DNA of 64,000 bases, from contig NZ_JACYOT010000005.1 of NCBI RefSeq assembly GCF_014858005.1, positions 62,001-126,000 of the forward strand, in the 5' to 3' direction. Below, piece by piece: positions 16,817 to 25,269 of this stretch. Position numbers and translations under genes: made by a program. The notes under the pieces are model-generated. The model was not told the DNA's origin and did not search any database. It saw nothing but the letters and a program-made list of their open reading frames with translations. Source of the DNA: Propioniciclava soli. GTDB taxonomy: Bacteria > Actinomycetota > Actinomycetes > Propionibacteriales > Propionibacteriaceae. Positions within the stretch are counted from its first letter, which is position 1. The number at the start of each line of letters is the position of its first letter.

Positions 16817-17748
16817 GCGCACCCGAGCGCAACGCGCCGGACCACTACGCACCGCACCGTTACGAGGTGCGCCACGAGACCGCGTACACCTACGAGCTGG
16901 ACGTGACGAGCTCGTTCGGTCGGGCGTGCCTGCGCCCACGCGAGACGGCCTACCAGCGCATCCTGACCCACGAGATCTCGGTGTCCCCCGAGCCGGACGT
17001 CCTCGACGAGCACACCGACCTGTTCGGCAACCACAGCCACTACGTGGAGATCCAGACGCCGCACACCTCGCTGGTGGTGACCAAGCGCAGCACCGTCCTG
17101 GTCGAGTTCGACCGGGTCGACCTTGACGGGCTCAACGCGATGACGGTGGCGGAGGCGGCCGCCGCGGTGGCGGCCGACGAGACGGTCGACCCGCTGGAGC
17201 GTGCGATCTTCTCCCTGCCGTCGGAGCTGGTGGAGCTGTCCCCGCCCGTGCACGCCTTCGCGCAGACGCTGCTGTGGCCCGAGCGCGGGCTGGGTGACGC
17301 GATCCGCGCGATGTACCACGACATCTACACCGACTTCACGTACTCCAAGGGTGCGACGTCGGTGAAGACCACCCTGCCGGAGCTTCTGGAGAGCAGGGCC
17401 GGGGTGTGTCAGGACTTTGCGCACCTCGCCGTCGGCTGCTTCCGTGCCGTGGGCCTCCCCGCCCGCTACGTGAGCGGGTACATCGAGACCTATGCGCCCC
17501 CGGGGCAGCAGAAGCTGGCGGGTTCGGACGCGACGCACGCCTGGGCGTCGGTGATGATCCCCGGCGGCCGCTGGGTCGACCTCGACCCGACCAACGACCA
17601 CCTCGCCGACAGCCGCTACATCACCACGGCGTGGGGCCGGGACTTCCGCGACGTGTCGCCGTTGAAGGGTGTCATCTTCACCGAGGGCAAGCGCAGCACG
17701 CTGAAGGTTGGCGTGGACGTCATCCCGATCCCCGACCCCACCGGCTGA
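16813..17748 (+). CDS. Transglutaminase-like protein of the ATP-grasp operon
   Basis: 311 residues. N-terminal bacterial-transglutaminase beta domain (YEVRHETAYTYELDVTSSFGRACLRPRE...) followed by the papain-fold core with Cys199 in GVCQDFAH, His in THAWASV and Asp in WVDLDPTND. Start ATG overlaps the stop of the ATP-grasp/alpha-E gene by four bases, so it is translationally coupled. Counterpart of Mycobacterium Rv2569c. The operon's logic (amide ligase plus transglutaminase-type peptidases) fits synthesis and trimming of a small peptide tag or modification on a protein; no peptide substrate gene is obvious next to it. Confidence 0.9.
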   Translation: MSAPERNAPDHYAPHRYEVRHETAYTYELDVTSSFGRACLRPRETAYQRILTHEISVSPEPDVLDEHTDLFGNHSHYVEIQTPHTSLVVTKRSTVLVEFDRVDLDGLNAMTVAEAAAAVAADETVDPLERAIFSLPSELVELSPPVHAFAQTLLWPERGLGDAIRAMYHDIYTDFTYSKGATSVKTTLPELLESRAGVCQDFAHLAVGCFRAVGLPARYVSGYIETYAPPGQQKLAGSDATHAWASVMIPGGRWVDLDPTNDHLADSRYITTAWGRDFRDVSPLKGVIFTEGKRSTLKVGVDVIPIPDPTG

Positions 17749-17832
17749 GCGCGTCGCTGCCCCCGCGGCGGCGCGGTGGCCGCGCCGTCGGCGTCCGGCT
17801 GTTCTAGGGTGGGAGCGTCACGAGGAGGAGCC

Positions 17833-18741
17833 ATGACGCCATCAGACCGCCCCTGGGACGGCGGGGACGACGCCGAGCGCACGCAGGAGTTCGCGGCGCG
17901 CCCCGACACCACCGATGCGGAGCGGACGCGGGACTTCTCCCGTCACGACTCCCCCGACGCCGACCGCACGCAGGACTTCTCCGGTGCCCGGGCCTACGAC
18001 TTCGACCGGACCCAGCAGCTGCCGACGCAACCTCCGGTCGTCCCCCACGACGACTGGTCCGACGCGCACCGGACCCGCGAGCTGCCCACCTACGACGAGC
18101 CTGCGGCGAACCCGCTCCAGCCGCGGCGCGAACCGGTGGCGGTGCCGGCACCCCAGGCGTGGGGCCCGGACGCCGGCGCGGCGCCCTACGCGACCCCGGG
18201 GATCGGGCTCGCCGGGGCGTCCGCCGCCGACGACACCGACCCGCACGACAGCGACACCTGGCGCTGGCAGATGGCGCGGCTCCACAACAAGCCGAGCACG
18301 GACTTCGGCTTGCTGCTCCTGCGCTTGTTGTCTCTCCCGCTGGTGCTGCACGGCATCCACAAGCTGGTGGACTTCGGCGGGTTCGCCGGGGCGTTGCGGG
18401 GCAACGCGATCGGCGCGCTGGCCCCCGAGATCATCGGGGTCGCCATCGTCGCGGGCCAGATCCTGCTGCCGCTCATGATCGCCGTGGGCGCCATGACGCG
18501 CCTGAGCGCGCTGCTGCAGGCGGTCATGATGGGTGCGGTGTACGCCTTCTGGGTGCTGGCCTCCGAGCCGGTGCTGAACCCGGCCACCGGGGGGCTCTCC
18601 GGGGAGGCGGCGCTCGCGTACGCGGCGCTGGCCCTGCCGCTGTTCTTCACCGGTGCGGGCCGGTTCTCCGTTGACCATGGGCTCACCACCGGACGCCGCG
18701 AGCGGACCGCCGACAAGCGGGTCGCCAAGGCCGCTCGCTGA
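17833..18741 (+). CDS. DoxX-family membrane protein with N-terminal R-T-Q repeats
   Basis: 302 residues. The C-terminal ~160 residues form a DoxX-like four-helix membrane domain (FGLLLLRLLSLPLVLHGIHKLVDFGGF, GVAIVAGQILLPLMIAVGAM, LSALLQAVMMGAVYAFWVL, AALAYAALALPLFFTGAGRFSVD). The first ~140 residues are acidic, proline-rich and probably disordered, with five copies of D-[AF]-x-R-T-[QR]-[DEQ]-[FL]: DAERTQEF, DAERTRDF, DADRTQDF, DFDRTQQL, DAHRTREL. Every copy keeps the Thr and a bulky hydrophobic residue three positions later. Start ATG has a strong SD (GAGGAGGAG). A TAGGGT -10-like box lies at 17805. Function unknown; DoxX proteins are linked to redox or membrane stress functions in other bacteria. 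Confidence 0.85.
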   Translation: MTPSDRPWDGGDDAERTQEFAARPDTTDAERTRDFSRHDSPDADRTQDFSGARAYDFDRTQQLPTQPPVVPHDDWSDAHRTRELPTYDEPAANPLQPRREPVAVPAPQAWGPDAGAAPYATPGIGLAGASAADDTDPHDSDTWRWQMARLHNKPSTDFGLLLLRLLSLPLVLHGIHKLVDFGGFAGALRGNAIGALAPEIIGVAIVAGQILLPLMIAVGAMTRLSALLQAVMMGAVYAFWVLASEPVLNPATGGLSGEAALAYAALALPLFFTGAGRFSVDHGLTTGRRERTADKRVAKAAR

Positions 18742-18797
18742 CGCATCGGCCCCCGGAGACGGCGCGTCACGAGGGAATGCACAGCCCCCACCCGGCG

Positions 18798-18825
18798 TTG
18801 ACCCAGGTGACCCGTGCACGATGCT
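18798..18825 (+). promoter_or_regulatory. Possible promoter of the PAC2 gene
   Basis: TTGACC (18798-18803) and GATGCT (18820-18825) are spaced by 16 bp, about 20 bp ahead of the start codon and just before a strong SD (AAGGAGGAA). The -10 box is weak. Confidence 0.35.
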
Positions 18826-18844
18826 CGGGAAGGAGGAACCCGAG

Positions 18845-19798
18845 ATGCTCGACCCGACCACCCTGTTCGCCTGGGAGCCCCACGTCGACCAGCGTGCCGT
18901 GCACGCCGACACGATGATCGTCACCCTCGGCAGCTACACCGACGCCGGGCACACCCAGCGGCAGACCGACGAGCAGCTGCTCCAGCACCTGCCCAACCGG
19001 CTGCTGGGCACCTTCGACGCCGACCAGCTCATGGACTACGCGGCGCGCCGACCCTCGATCACGTTCGACAAGAACCACTTCAGTGATTACGCGCCGCACC
19101 GGATCGCGCTGCACCTGGTCTCCGACACCGACGGCCGCGACTTCCTGCTGCTGAACGGCCCCGAGCCGTCGTTGCAGTGGGAGCGGATGGCCGCGGCGGT
19201 GAACCACCTCGTCGACCAGTTGGACGTGCAGCACACGGTGCTGGTGCAGACCATGCCCGCGCCCGCCCCGCACACCCGCCCGGTGGTGGTGACGCAGTAC
19301 GCGAGCGACCCGGCCCTGGTGTCGACCGAACCCGTCCTGGGCACGTTCACCCTGAGCGCATCCTTCACCGGTGTGCTGACGCTGCGCCTGGGTGAGGCGG
19401 GCCACCCCGTGCTCGGGCTGCTCGCCCACGTGCCCCACTACATCGCCGACAACGACTTCCCGCCCGCGGCCGCGGCCGTGCTCCAGGCGCTGCAGGACGC
19501 CACCTCGTTGCGCCTGCCCGCCGACGGGCTCGACCTGGCGTCCGCCCTCGTGCGGCAACAGATCGACGCGCAGGTCACGCAGAGCGAGGAGCTGACCGCG
19601 ATGGTCGAGGCGATGGAGCACCAGTTCGACGCGTTCACCGAGAAGCTCAACCCGGCGCCCCCGGCCGGGCAGGAGCTGCCCGGGGCCCACGAGATTCCCA
19701 CCGCCGAGGAGATCGGCGCGAAGTTCGAGGACTTCCTGGCCGGCCTGGGCGAGCCCGGCGATGACGACCCCACCAGCGAGGACGACACGGCGGGCTGA
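18845..19798 (+). CDS. PAC2 (proteasome assembly chaperone-like) family protein
   Basis: 317 residues, ATG preceded by AAGGAGGAA. Contains the actinobacterial PAC2 pattern: an early IVTLGSYTDAG, RPSITFDKNHFSDY, LLLNGPEPSLQWERMAAAV, MPAPAPHTRP, and GLLAHVPHYIADNDFP, with a charged C-terminal tail. Archaeal and eukaryotic PAC2 proteins assist proteasome assembly; most actinobacteria keep PAC2 paralogues, some linked to the proteasome/Pup system, but their role is not established. No proteasome genes occur in this window. Confidence 0.85.
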   Translation: MLDPTTLFAWEPHVDQRAVHADTMIVTLGSYTDAGHTQRQTDEQLLQHLPNRLLGTFDADQLMDYAARRPSITFDKNHFSDYAPHRIALHLVSDTDGRDFLLLNGPEPSLQWERMAAAVNHLVDQLDVQHTVLVQTMPAPAPHTRPVVVTQYASDPALVSTEPVLGTFTLSASFTGVLTLRLGEAGHPVLGLLAHVPHYIADNDFPPAAAAVLQALQDATSLRLPADGLDLASALVRQQIDAQVTQSEELTAMVEAMEHQFDAFTEKLNPAPPAGQELPGAHEIPTAEEIGAKFEDFLAGLGEPGDDDPTSEDDTAG

Positions 19799-19802
19799 CC
19801 GG

Positions 19803-20558
19803 TCAGGCGCCGGCGGCCAGCGCGACGTACAGCATCGGAAGGCCCAGCCCGACCACGTCGAGCAGCACGTGGGCGATGATGAGGGGCGCCAGGCGGCGGT
19901 GCCACCAGTAGAGGGCGCCGAACAGGAGGCCGGCGAGGAACGTCGTGACGAAGCGGGCCAGCCAGGCCTGCGGATCGGGTGGGGTCAGGAAGAAGTGCTG
20001 CACACCGAAGAACGCGGCGGCGACGAGCCAGCCGGCCCACCGGCCCCAGCGGCGCGTCAGCTCACCTTGGCCGATGCCCCGGTACACGAGTTCCTCCGCC
20101 ACGCCGATGGTCAGCGGCATCAGCGCCAGCGACCACACGCCGAGCCACAGCGGCACCGTGAAGCCACCCTCGGTGTCGGCCGGCGGGGGGCCGGCGTAGG
20201 CGACGAGGTTGCCCACGTAGCTGGCCGCCACGAAGCCGACCATCACGATGAGGAACGTCAGCGGGGCGCGCCACCAGTCGGAGGCGCGCAGCGCGATGAG
20301 ATCGCGCGCGCGGCGCCCGTGACGGTGGAGCAGGGCCACGACCACGGCGATCGACACGAGGTCGACCGCGACGATGACGACGTTCTGCCACAGCAGCGCA
20401 CCCGGCAGGGCGGCGGCACCGACCGCGAGCAGGAGCACCAGCCAGCTGACGGCCAGGAGGACGGGCCGCAGGGCGAGGACGCCCAGGACGGCCGGTAGGG
20501 GGAGCGCGGGGGGTGGCGCGACGGGCGAGGGGTTGCCCGGGACCTCGTGGAAACTCAT
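19803..20558 (-). CDS. CPBP-family intramembrane metalloprotease
   Basis: 251 residues, about seven hydrophobic segments. The three CPBP/Abi motifs are visible: EELVYRG (EExxxR), FFGVQHF (FxxxxH) and HVLLDV near the C-terminus, which together make the metal site in the membrane. Related proteins include Rce1 and bacteriocin self-immunity proteins, but no bacteriocin genes are nearby. It converges with the PAC2 gene, with only four bases between the stops. Confidence 0.88.
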   Translation of the reverse strand: MSFHEVPGNPSPVAPPPALPLPAVLGVLALRPVLLAVSWLVLLLAVGAAALPGALLWQNVVIVAVDLVSIAVVVALLHRHGRRARDLIALRASDWWRAPLTFLIVMVGFVAASYVGNLVAYAGPPPADTEGGFTVPLWLGVWSLALMPLTIGVAEELVYRGIGQGELTRRWGRWAGWLVAAAFFGVQHFFLTPPDPQAWLARFVTTFLAGLLFGALYWWHRRLAPLIIAHVLLDVVGLGLPMLYVALAAGA

Positions 20559-20647
20559 GAGCACAACGTAACCACTTGCGGATATGGAAACAAGATGCAT
20601 CCGGAAAAGGGACCCGGGGCGTTGCGTGCGCTCTGGCAGGATGAACC

Positions 20648-21490
20648 ATGGCCAAGACTCCGAAGCTGGGCAAGAAGATCTACGAGGCCGAGCTGTCGCG
20701 CCTGCAGCGCGAACTCGTCGAGATGCAGGAGTGGGTGAAGCAGTCGGGGGCACGGATCGTCGTGTTGTTCGAGGGCCGGGACGCCGCGGGCAAGGGCGGC
20801 GCGATCAAACGGATCACCGAGTTCCTGAACCCCCGCGTCGCCTCCGTCGTCGCGCTGCCGTCGCCCACCGAACGGCAGCGGACGCAGTGGTACTTCCAGC
20901 GCTACGTGGAGCATCTGCCCGCCGCCGGGGAGATCCGGCTGTTCGACCGCTCCTGGTACAACCGCGCCGGTGTCGAGAAGGTGATGGGGTACTGCACGGC
21001 GGCGGAGCACATCCGCTTCCTGCGCCAGTGCCCGATCTTCGAACGCATGCTCATCGACGACGGGATCATGCTGCGCAAGTACTGGTTCAGCGTCTCCGAC
21101 GCCGAGCAGGAGCGGCGCTTCCGCTCCCGCCTGGACGACCCGATGCGGCGCTGGAAGCTCTCCCCCACCGACGTCGAGTCGCTCACCCGCTGGGAGGATT
21201 ACAGCCGCGCCAAGGACGAGATGTTCGTGCACACCGATGTCGAACCCGCCCGGTGGAACGTCGTCGAGGCGGAGGACAAGCGCAGCGCGCGGCTCAACAT
21301 GATTCACCACCTGCTCGACTCGATCCCGTACAGCCACGTCGAACGACCCACGCTGAAGCTGCCGGAGCGTCCGCCGAGCACCGGGTACGTCCGCACCGAC
21401 CGCAGCCTGCTGCTCGAGGTGCCCCACCACGCGCAGAGCCTCACCGAGGAGCAGCTGCCGTCCTCCTACGACGACCCCGAGGACGACTGA
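20648..21490 (+). CDS. ppk2: Polyphosphate kinase 2
   Basis: 280 residues. Walker A GRDAAGKGG (about 44-52), Walker B-type LFDRSWYNRAGVE (about 97-109), and the lid region with RFRSRLDDPMRRWKLSP.D; all are hallmarks of single-domain PPK2, which transfers phosphate between polyphosphate and nucleoside di- or monophosphates. The short length is typical of one-domain enzymes. The ATG has AGGATG(AACC) upstream. Polyphosphate-based energy use fits with the pyrophosphate-dependent phosphofructokinase encoded 4 kb downstream. Confidence 0.93.
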   Translation: MAKTPKLGKKIYEAELSRLQRELVEMQEWVKQSGARIVVLFEGRDAAGKGGAIKRITEFLNPRVASVVALPSPTERQRTQWYFQRYVEHLPAAGEIRLFDRSWYNRAGVEKVMGYCTAAEHIRFLRQCPIFERMLIDDGIMLRKYWFSVSDAEQERRFRSRLDDPMRRWKLSPTDVESLTRWEDYSRAKDEMFVHTDVEPARWNVVEAEDKRSARLNMIHHLLDSIPYSHVERPTLKLPERPPSTGYVRTDRSLLLEVPHHAQSLTEEQLPSSYDDPEDD

Positions 21491-21545
21491 GGGCCCCCGA
21501 CCCGGGCCTTTCCGGTTGCCCGCACGATTTTCCCGCCGGGTCTGG

Positions 21546-21572
21546 TGAGAGCGCTCTCATGATCACTAGAGT
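21546..21572 (+). promoter_or_regulatory. LacI-type operator and -10 element before the second secreted glycan enzyme
   Basis: TGAGAGCGCTCTCA (21546-21559) is identical to the core of the operator at 7354-7367. A TAGAGT -10-like box follows at 21567-21572, so here the operator sits in the -35/spacer region, where a repressor would exclude RNA polymerase. Confidence 0.75.
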
Positions 21573-21604
21573 GTGGCGTCCAGACCGCGACAAAGGAGTT
21601 CATC

Positions 21605-22966
21605 GTGTCTTCCTCCCTCCCCCTGTCCCGCCGCCACGCCCTCGCCCTCGGCGGCCTGGCCGCCGCCGGCACCCTGGTGCCGGCACTGCCCGCCGTCGCC
21701 GCCAGCCAGTCCCCGCGCGCCGCCGTCCAGCCGCAGGCGCGCGAGGGCGTGCTCGCCGCGCGCGGCTTTCTCCGCCGCATGACGGACGCGTACCCCCAGG
21801 CCGGCAACCCCACCCTGCCCCAGAGCTACGCCGATGAGCTCGGGCTCTTCTCCACCGCCTTCGTCTACGACGCCGCCCTGGCGGTGTGCGCCGCGCTGGC
21901 GGTCGGCGACTTCCGGCTCGCCCGCACGATCGGCGACGGCCTGGTGTTCGCCCAGGCCAACGATCCGACCCACGCCGACGGGCGGTTGCGCCAGGGCTAC
22001 AACGTCGGCCCCTACACGTTCTACGACGGGACGCCGAACCTGCACGGGCTGCGTCTGCCGGACGGCACCGCCAACATCGGGTGGCAGTTCGGCTTCCTGG
22101 GCACGGCGGTCGGCGACATGGCCTGGCCGGGCATCGCGCTCGTCCGGCTGTATGCCACCACCGGCGATGCCCGCTATCGCGACGCCGCGCGTCGCATCGC
22201 CACGTGGATCGTGGAGAACGCCACCAACGAGCGAGCCCTCGGCGGCTTCACGTTCGGCGTGAACGGCGGCAACGAGCGCCAGACCAACGCATCCACCGAG
22301 CACAACATCGACTGCGTGGCGTTCTTCACCCTGCTGCAGCGCATCGACAAGCAGGGCGGCTGGGCCAGCCAGGCCGAGCGGGCACGGGCCTTCGTGGACC
22401 GGATGTGGTCCGGTGAGTACTTCTACACCGGCACCAACGACGGCGCCACGGTCAACACCGCGGTCCTCCCCCTCGACCCGCAGACGTGGAGCTGGCTCAC
22501 CCTGCTCGAGCCCCGCTACGTCGATGCGCTCGGCTGGGCCACCGACGCGTTGGGGACGACCGACTCCCCCGAGCAGGAACACAGTCAGCTGCCGGATGGC
22601 CTCAGCCTCTCGGGCGTGACCTTCTCCGATGCCAGCCTGCGCTCCACCGCGTCCTACAACGGAATCCAGGTCAACCCGCACGGCGTGTGGTTCGAGGGGT
22701 CCGCCCAGCTCGCCCTGGCCACCCGCACGCGGGCGGGCAAGCGACACCGGCAGACCTCCCGCACCCTGCTGGACAACCTGCGGGTGGCCCAGACGTCCCT
22801 CGGCCTCGGCCAGCACGTCGGGGGGCAGCCGGTCAGCGGCGGGGTCGTCGCGGCGTCCAGCGTGATCGACTCCGGGTTCGGCTTCGGCTACTTCGGCGTG
22901 CAGCACGTCGGCGCCACGGCCTGGTACGCGATGGCCGAGCAGGGCTACACCCCGATGCGGTTCTGA
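21605..22966 (+). CDS. Secreted Tat-type protein with alpha/alpha-barrel glycosidase-like fold
   Basis: 453 residues from a GTG with SD AAAGGAG. The N-terminus has a twin-arginine signal (SRRHALALGG...ALPAVAA, cleavage near residue 33). The mature part is rich in the repeated helical-hairpin elements of six-hairpin glycosidases (SYADELGLFSTAFVYDAALAVCAALAVGD, GLAWPGIALVRLYATTGD-like block, NIDCVAFFTLLQRID, NPHGVWFEGSAQLALA). I cannot assign a GH family by eye. Its operator is shared with the GH81 glucanase, so a role in using beta-glucan or a related polysaccharide is inferred. It converges with the YciO-like gene 9 bp downstream. Confidence 0.75.
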   Translation: MSSSLPLSRRHALALGGLAAAGTLVPALPAVAASQSPRAAVQPQAREGVLAARGFLRRMTDAYPQAGNPTLPQSYADELGLFSTAFVYDAALAVCAALAVGDFRLARTIGDGLVFAQANDPTHADGRLRQGYNVGPYTFYDGTPNLHGLRLPDGTANIGWQFGFLGTAVGDMAWPGIALVRLYATTGDARYRDAARRIATWIVENATNERALGGFTFGVNGGNERQTNASTEHNIDCVAFFTLLQRIDKQGGWASQAERARAFVDRMWSGEYFYTGTNDGATVNTAVLPLDPQTWSWLTLLEPRYVDALGWATDALGTTDSPEQEHSQLPDGLSLSGVTFSDASLRSTASYNGIQVNPHGVWFEGSAQLALATRTRAGKRHRQTSRTLLDNLRVAQTSLGLGQHVGGQPVSGGVVAASSVIDSGFGFGYFGVQHVGATAWYAMAEQGYTPMRF

Positions 22967-22975
22967 CCCCGCCGG

Positions 22976-23599
22976 TCAGGTCGCGAAGGGTTCCGGGTCG
23001 CCGACCCCCACGCGGACCACCTCGGCAGCGTCCCCGGTGAGGTCCACGACGGTCGTCGGCCCCAGGCCGGCGTCACCGGAGTCGAGCACCGCGTCGAGCG
23101 CGTGGCCGAGTTCGTCGTTGACCGACCACCCGTCGGTGGCGGCGTCCTCGGACCCGGGCAGGATCAGGCTGCTCGACATGAGTGGCTCGCCGAGGGCGTC
23201 CAGCAGCGCCCGCGCGGTGACGTGCTCGGGGATGCGGACGCCCACCGTGCGCCGCTTCTCCTGCAGCATCGCCTTCGGAGCCTCCCGCGTCGCCCTCAGA
23301 ATGAACGTGTACGGCCCCGGCGTGAACGCCCGCAGCAGGCGGAACGTGTCGTTGCCCATCTCGACGTACTGGCCCAGCTGGGCGAACGTGCTGCACACCA
23401 GGGTGAAGTGGTGGTGCCGGTCCAGGTCACGGATGGCGCGGATGCGGTCCAGCCCCTCCCGGTTGCCCAGCACGCAGCCGAGCGCGAAGCCCGAGTCGGT
23501 CGGGTAGGCCACGAGACCTCCGTCGCGCAGGATGGCGACCACCTGGGTCAGCGCACGCGGCTGCGGGTTGTCGGGGTGCACGTCGAAGTAGCGGGCCAT
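22976..23599 (-). CDS. L-threonylcarbamoyladenylate synthase family protein (YciO/Sua5-like)
   Basis: 207 residues. The Sua5/YrdC fold is indicated by GGLVAYPTDSGFALGC near the N-terminus, the middle FTPGPYTFILRAT segment, KRRTVGVRIPEH and SSSLILPGSEDA. Sua5/TsaC makes threonylcarbamoyl-AMP for tRNA t6A37; the short form without the Sua5 C-terminal domain and the YPTDSGFALG sequence put this closer to YciO, whose function is less clear. Start ATG at 23599. Confidence 0.85.
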   Translation of the reverse strand: MARYFDVHPDNPQPRALTQVVAILRDGGLVAYPTDSGFALGCVLGNREGLDRIRAIRDLDRHHHFTLVCSTFAQLGQYVEMGNDTFRLLRAFTPGPYTFILRATREAPKAMLQEKRRTVGVRIPEHVTARALLDALGEPLMSSSLILPGSEDAATDGWSVNDELGHALDAVLDSGDAGLGPTTVVDLTGDAAEVVRVGVGDPEPFAT

Positions 23600-23696
23600 G
23601 GCCGTCAGCCTACGACGGTCGGGCCACGGCGCGCGGCGGCGCTGCCTGCCTGGGCGGCCGGAGAAGCACCCCGCCGGTCGTGGAAGAATGCCGGGC

Positions 23697-24824
23697 ATGG
23701 CGCTGCTCACCCTGACCGAGGCCGAACTCCGCGAACGGACGTCGCTGAAGTGGCGCACGTTCGAGCCCGACGTGTTGCCGATGTGGGTGGCGGAGATGGA
23801 CGTCCACCAGCACCCGGCCGTCGTCGACGCCTTGACCGAGGCGATCCGCCGCGGTGACACGGGCTACCCGCACGGCACCGCGTACGCCGAGGCCTACGCC
23901 GCCATGGCAGAGCACCGGTGGGGCTGGCGTCCTGAGCCGGCGCAGATCCGGCGCTCCGGCGACGTGATGAACACCATGCTCGCGCTCCTGGTCGGCTCCA
24001 CCGCCGAGGGCGACCACGTCGTGATCAACCCCCCGGTGTACCCCCCGTTCTGGCAGGTCGTCACCGGGTATCGGCGTCACCTCACCGAGGTGGCCCTCAC
24101 CGCGGACGCGCGCCTCGACCTGCCCGCCATCGAGGCGGCCCTCGACGGTCCCGACCGGCCCACGGCCTACCTGCTGTGCTCCCCCCACAACCCGACCGGC
24201 ACGCTCCACACCGCCGAGGAGCTGACGGCGCTCGCGCAGTTGTGCGGCGAGCGCGGCGTCACGCTGATCGTGGACGAGATCCACGCCCCGCTCACCGACC
24301 CCGGGCAGACGTTCGTGCCGATCCTGTCGCTGCCGCAGGCGCAGAACGCCGTGGTGACGTTCTCGGCGGGCAAGGGGTGGAACCTCGCCGCGCTGAAGGG
24401 CGGCGTCATGATCCGCGGCACGCAGGCCGAGGAGGTGTTCGCCCAGGCGCCGCCCCTGGCCAACCAGTCCACCGGGCACCTGGCCACGATCGCGCACACC
24501 GCGGCCCTCACCCACGCCCAGGGGTGGGTCGACGATCTGATGGCCGAGGTGGCCGCCCGCAAGCGGCTGCTGGTCGACCTGCTCGCCGAGCACCTGCCGC
24601 AGGTGCGCCACGTCCCCGGCCCGGCGACCTATCTCGCCTGGCTCGACTGCTCGGCACTCGGCCTGGCGCACCCGCGCAACCACTTCCTGACCCACGGGAA
24701 GGTCGCGCTGAACGCCGGCGAGGACTTCGGCCCGGCCTATGGTCAGTTCGTGCGCATGAACCTGGCGACGTCGGAGGAGATGCTCACCCAAGGCGTGCGG
24801 CGGATGGCGGCCAGCCTGTCCTGA
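23697..24824 (+). CDS. MalY/PatB-type PLP-dependent aminotransferase or C-S lyase
   Basis: 375 residues. Fold-type I PLP enzyme: PMWVAEMD near the N-terminus, HNPTGTLHT, DEIHAPL (Asp contacting the pyridine nitrogen) and the PLP-lysine in SAGKGWNLAALKGG. The MWVAEMDV and SxxKxWNLA patterns are those of cystathionine beta-lyase PatB/MalY. It probably cleaves cystathionine or cysteine conjugates. Two in-frame ATGs exist at 23688 and 23697; the latter has a GGAAG at suitable distance and is chosen. It is divergent from the YciO-like gene with 97 bp between. Confidence 0.88.
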   Translation: MALLTLTEAELRERTSLKWRTFEPDVLPMWVAEMDVHQHPAVVDALTEAIRRGDTGYPHGTAYAEAYAAMAEHRWGWRPEPAQIRRSGDVMNTMLALLVGSTAEGDHVVINPPVYPPFWQVVTGYRRHLTEVALTADARLDLPAIEAALDGPDRPTAYLLCSPHNPTGTLHTAEELTALAQLCGERGVTLIVDEIHAPLTDPGQTFVPILSLPQAQNAVVTFSAGKGWNLAALKGGVMIRGTQAEEVFAQAPPLANQSTGHLATIAHTAALTHAQGWVDDLMAEVAARKRLLVDLLAEHLPQVRHVPGPATYLAWLDCSALGLAHPRNHFLTHGKVALNAGEDFGPAYGQFVRMNLATSEEMLTQGVRRMAASLS

Positions 24825-24861
24825 CTCCGCGCTGCGGGGGTGCTCGCGGACGCGCAGGGCG

Positions 24862-25269
24862 TCAGGGCGTGCGCAGCTCGGCTTCGGCCGACCCGGACGC
24901 CGCCAGCACGTCGACGCCGATCAGGCTGAGGAACACCGTGGGCGCCGACGTCGAGGTCTCCACGCGGACGCGCCCGTCCCGGATGCTGACGGTGCCGGCC
25001 AGGCCCCGCTCGGCCAGCTCCTGTTCGGCGGCGGCGCGTGCCGCCTCGACGCCGTTCCCCGCTCCCCCGGCGCGAGCGGTGGCCCCTGCGTCCACGGCCG
25101 CCCGGGCCGCCTGGGCCGCGCCGGACTCGGCGGCGCGCGCCGCATTGGCCTTCGCCCCGCCGTCGACGACGAGCCCGGCGACCAGGATGAGGGCGACGAC
25201 GACGACCGACACGAAGCTCGACATGGCGTGACCGCGCTCGGCGTCCCTTCGCCCAGAAGCAGCAGTCAT
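24862..25269 (-). CDS. TadE/TadG-like pilus-assembly family protein
   Basis: 135 residues. The N-terminus RRDAERGHAMSSFVSVVVVALILVAGLVVDGG is the typical Tad pseudopilin-like segment (charged, D/E-R-G, then a single transmembrane helix), followed by an Ala-rich coiled stretch (NAARAAESGAAQAARAAVDAG). It has no other tad or flp genes next to it; in many actinobacteria such genes sit at the end of a tad cluster, so this is either a displaced remnant or a solitary gene. It converges with the aminotransferase gene. Confidence 0.65.
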   Translation of the reverse strand: MTAASGRRDAERGHAMSSFVSVVVVALILVAGLVVDGGAKANAARAAESGAAQAARAAVDAGATARAGGAGNGVEAARAAAEQELAERGLAGTVSIRDGRVRVETSTSAPTVFLSLIGVDVLAASGSAEAELRTP

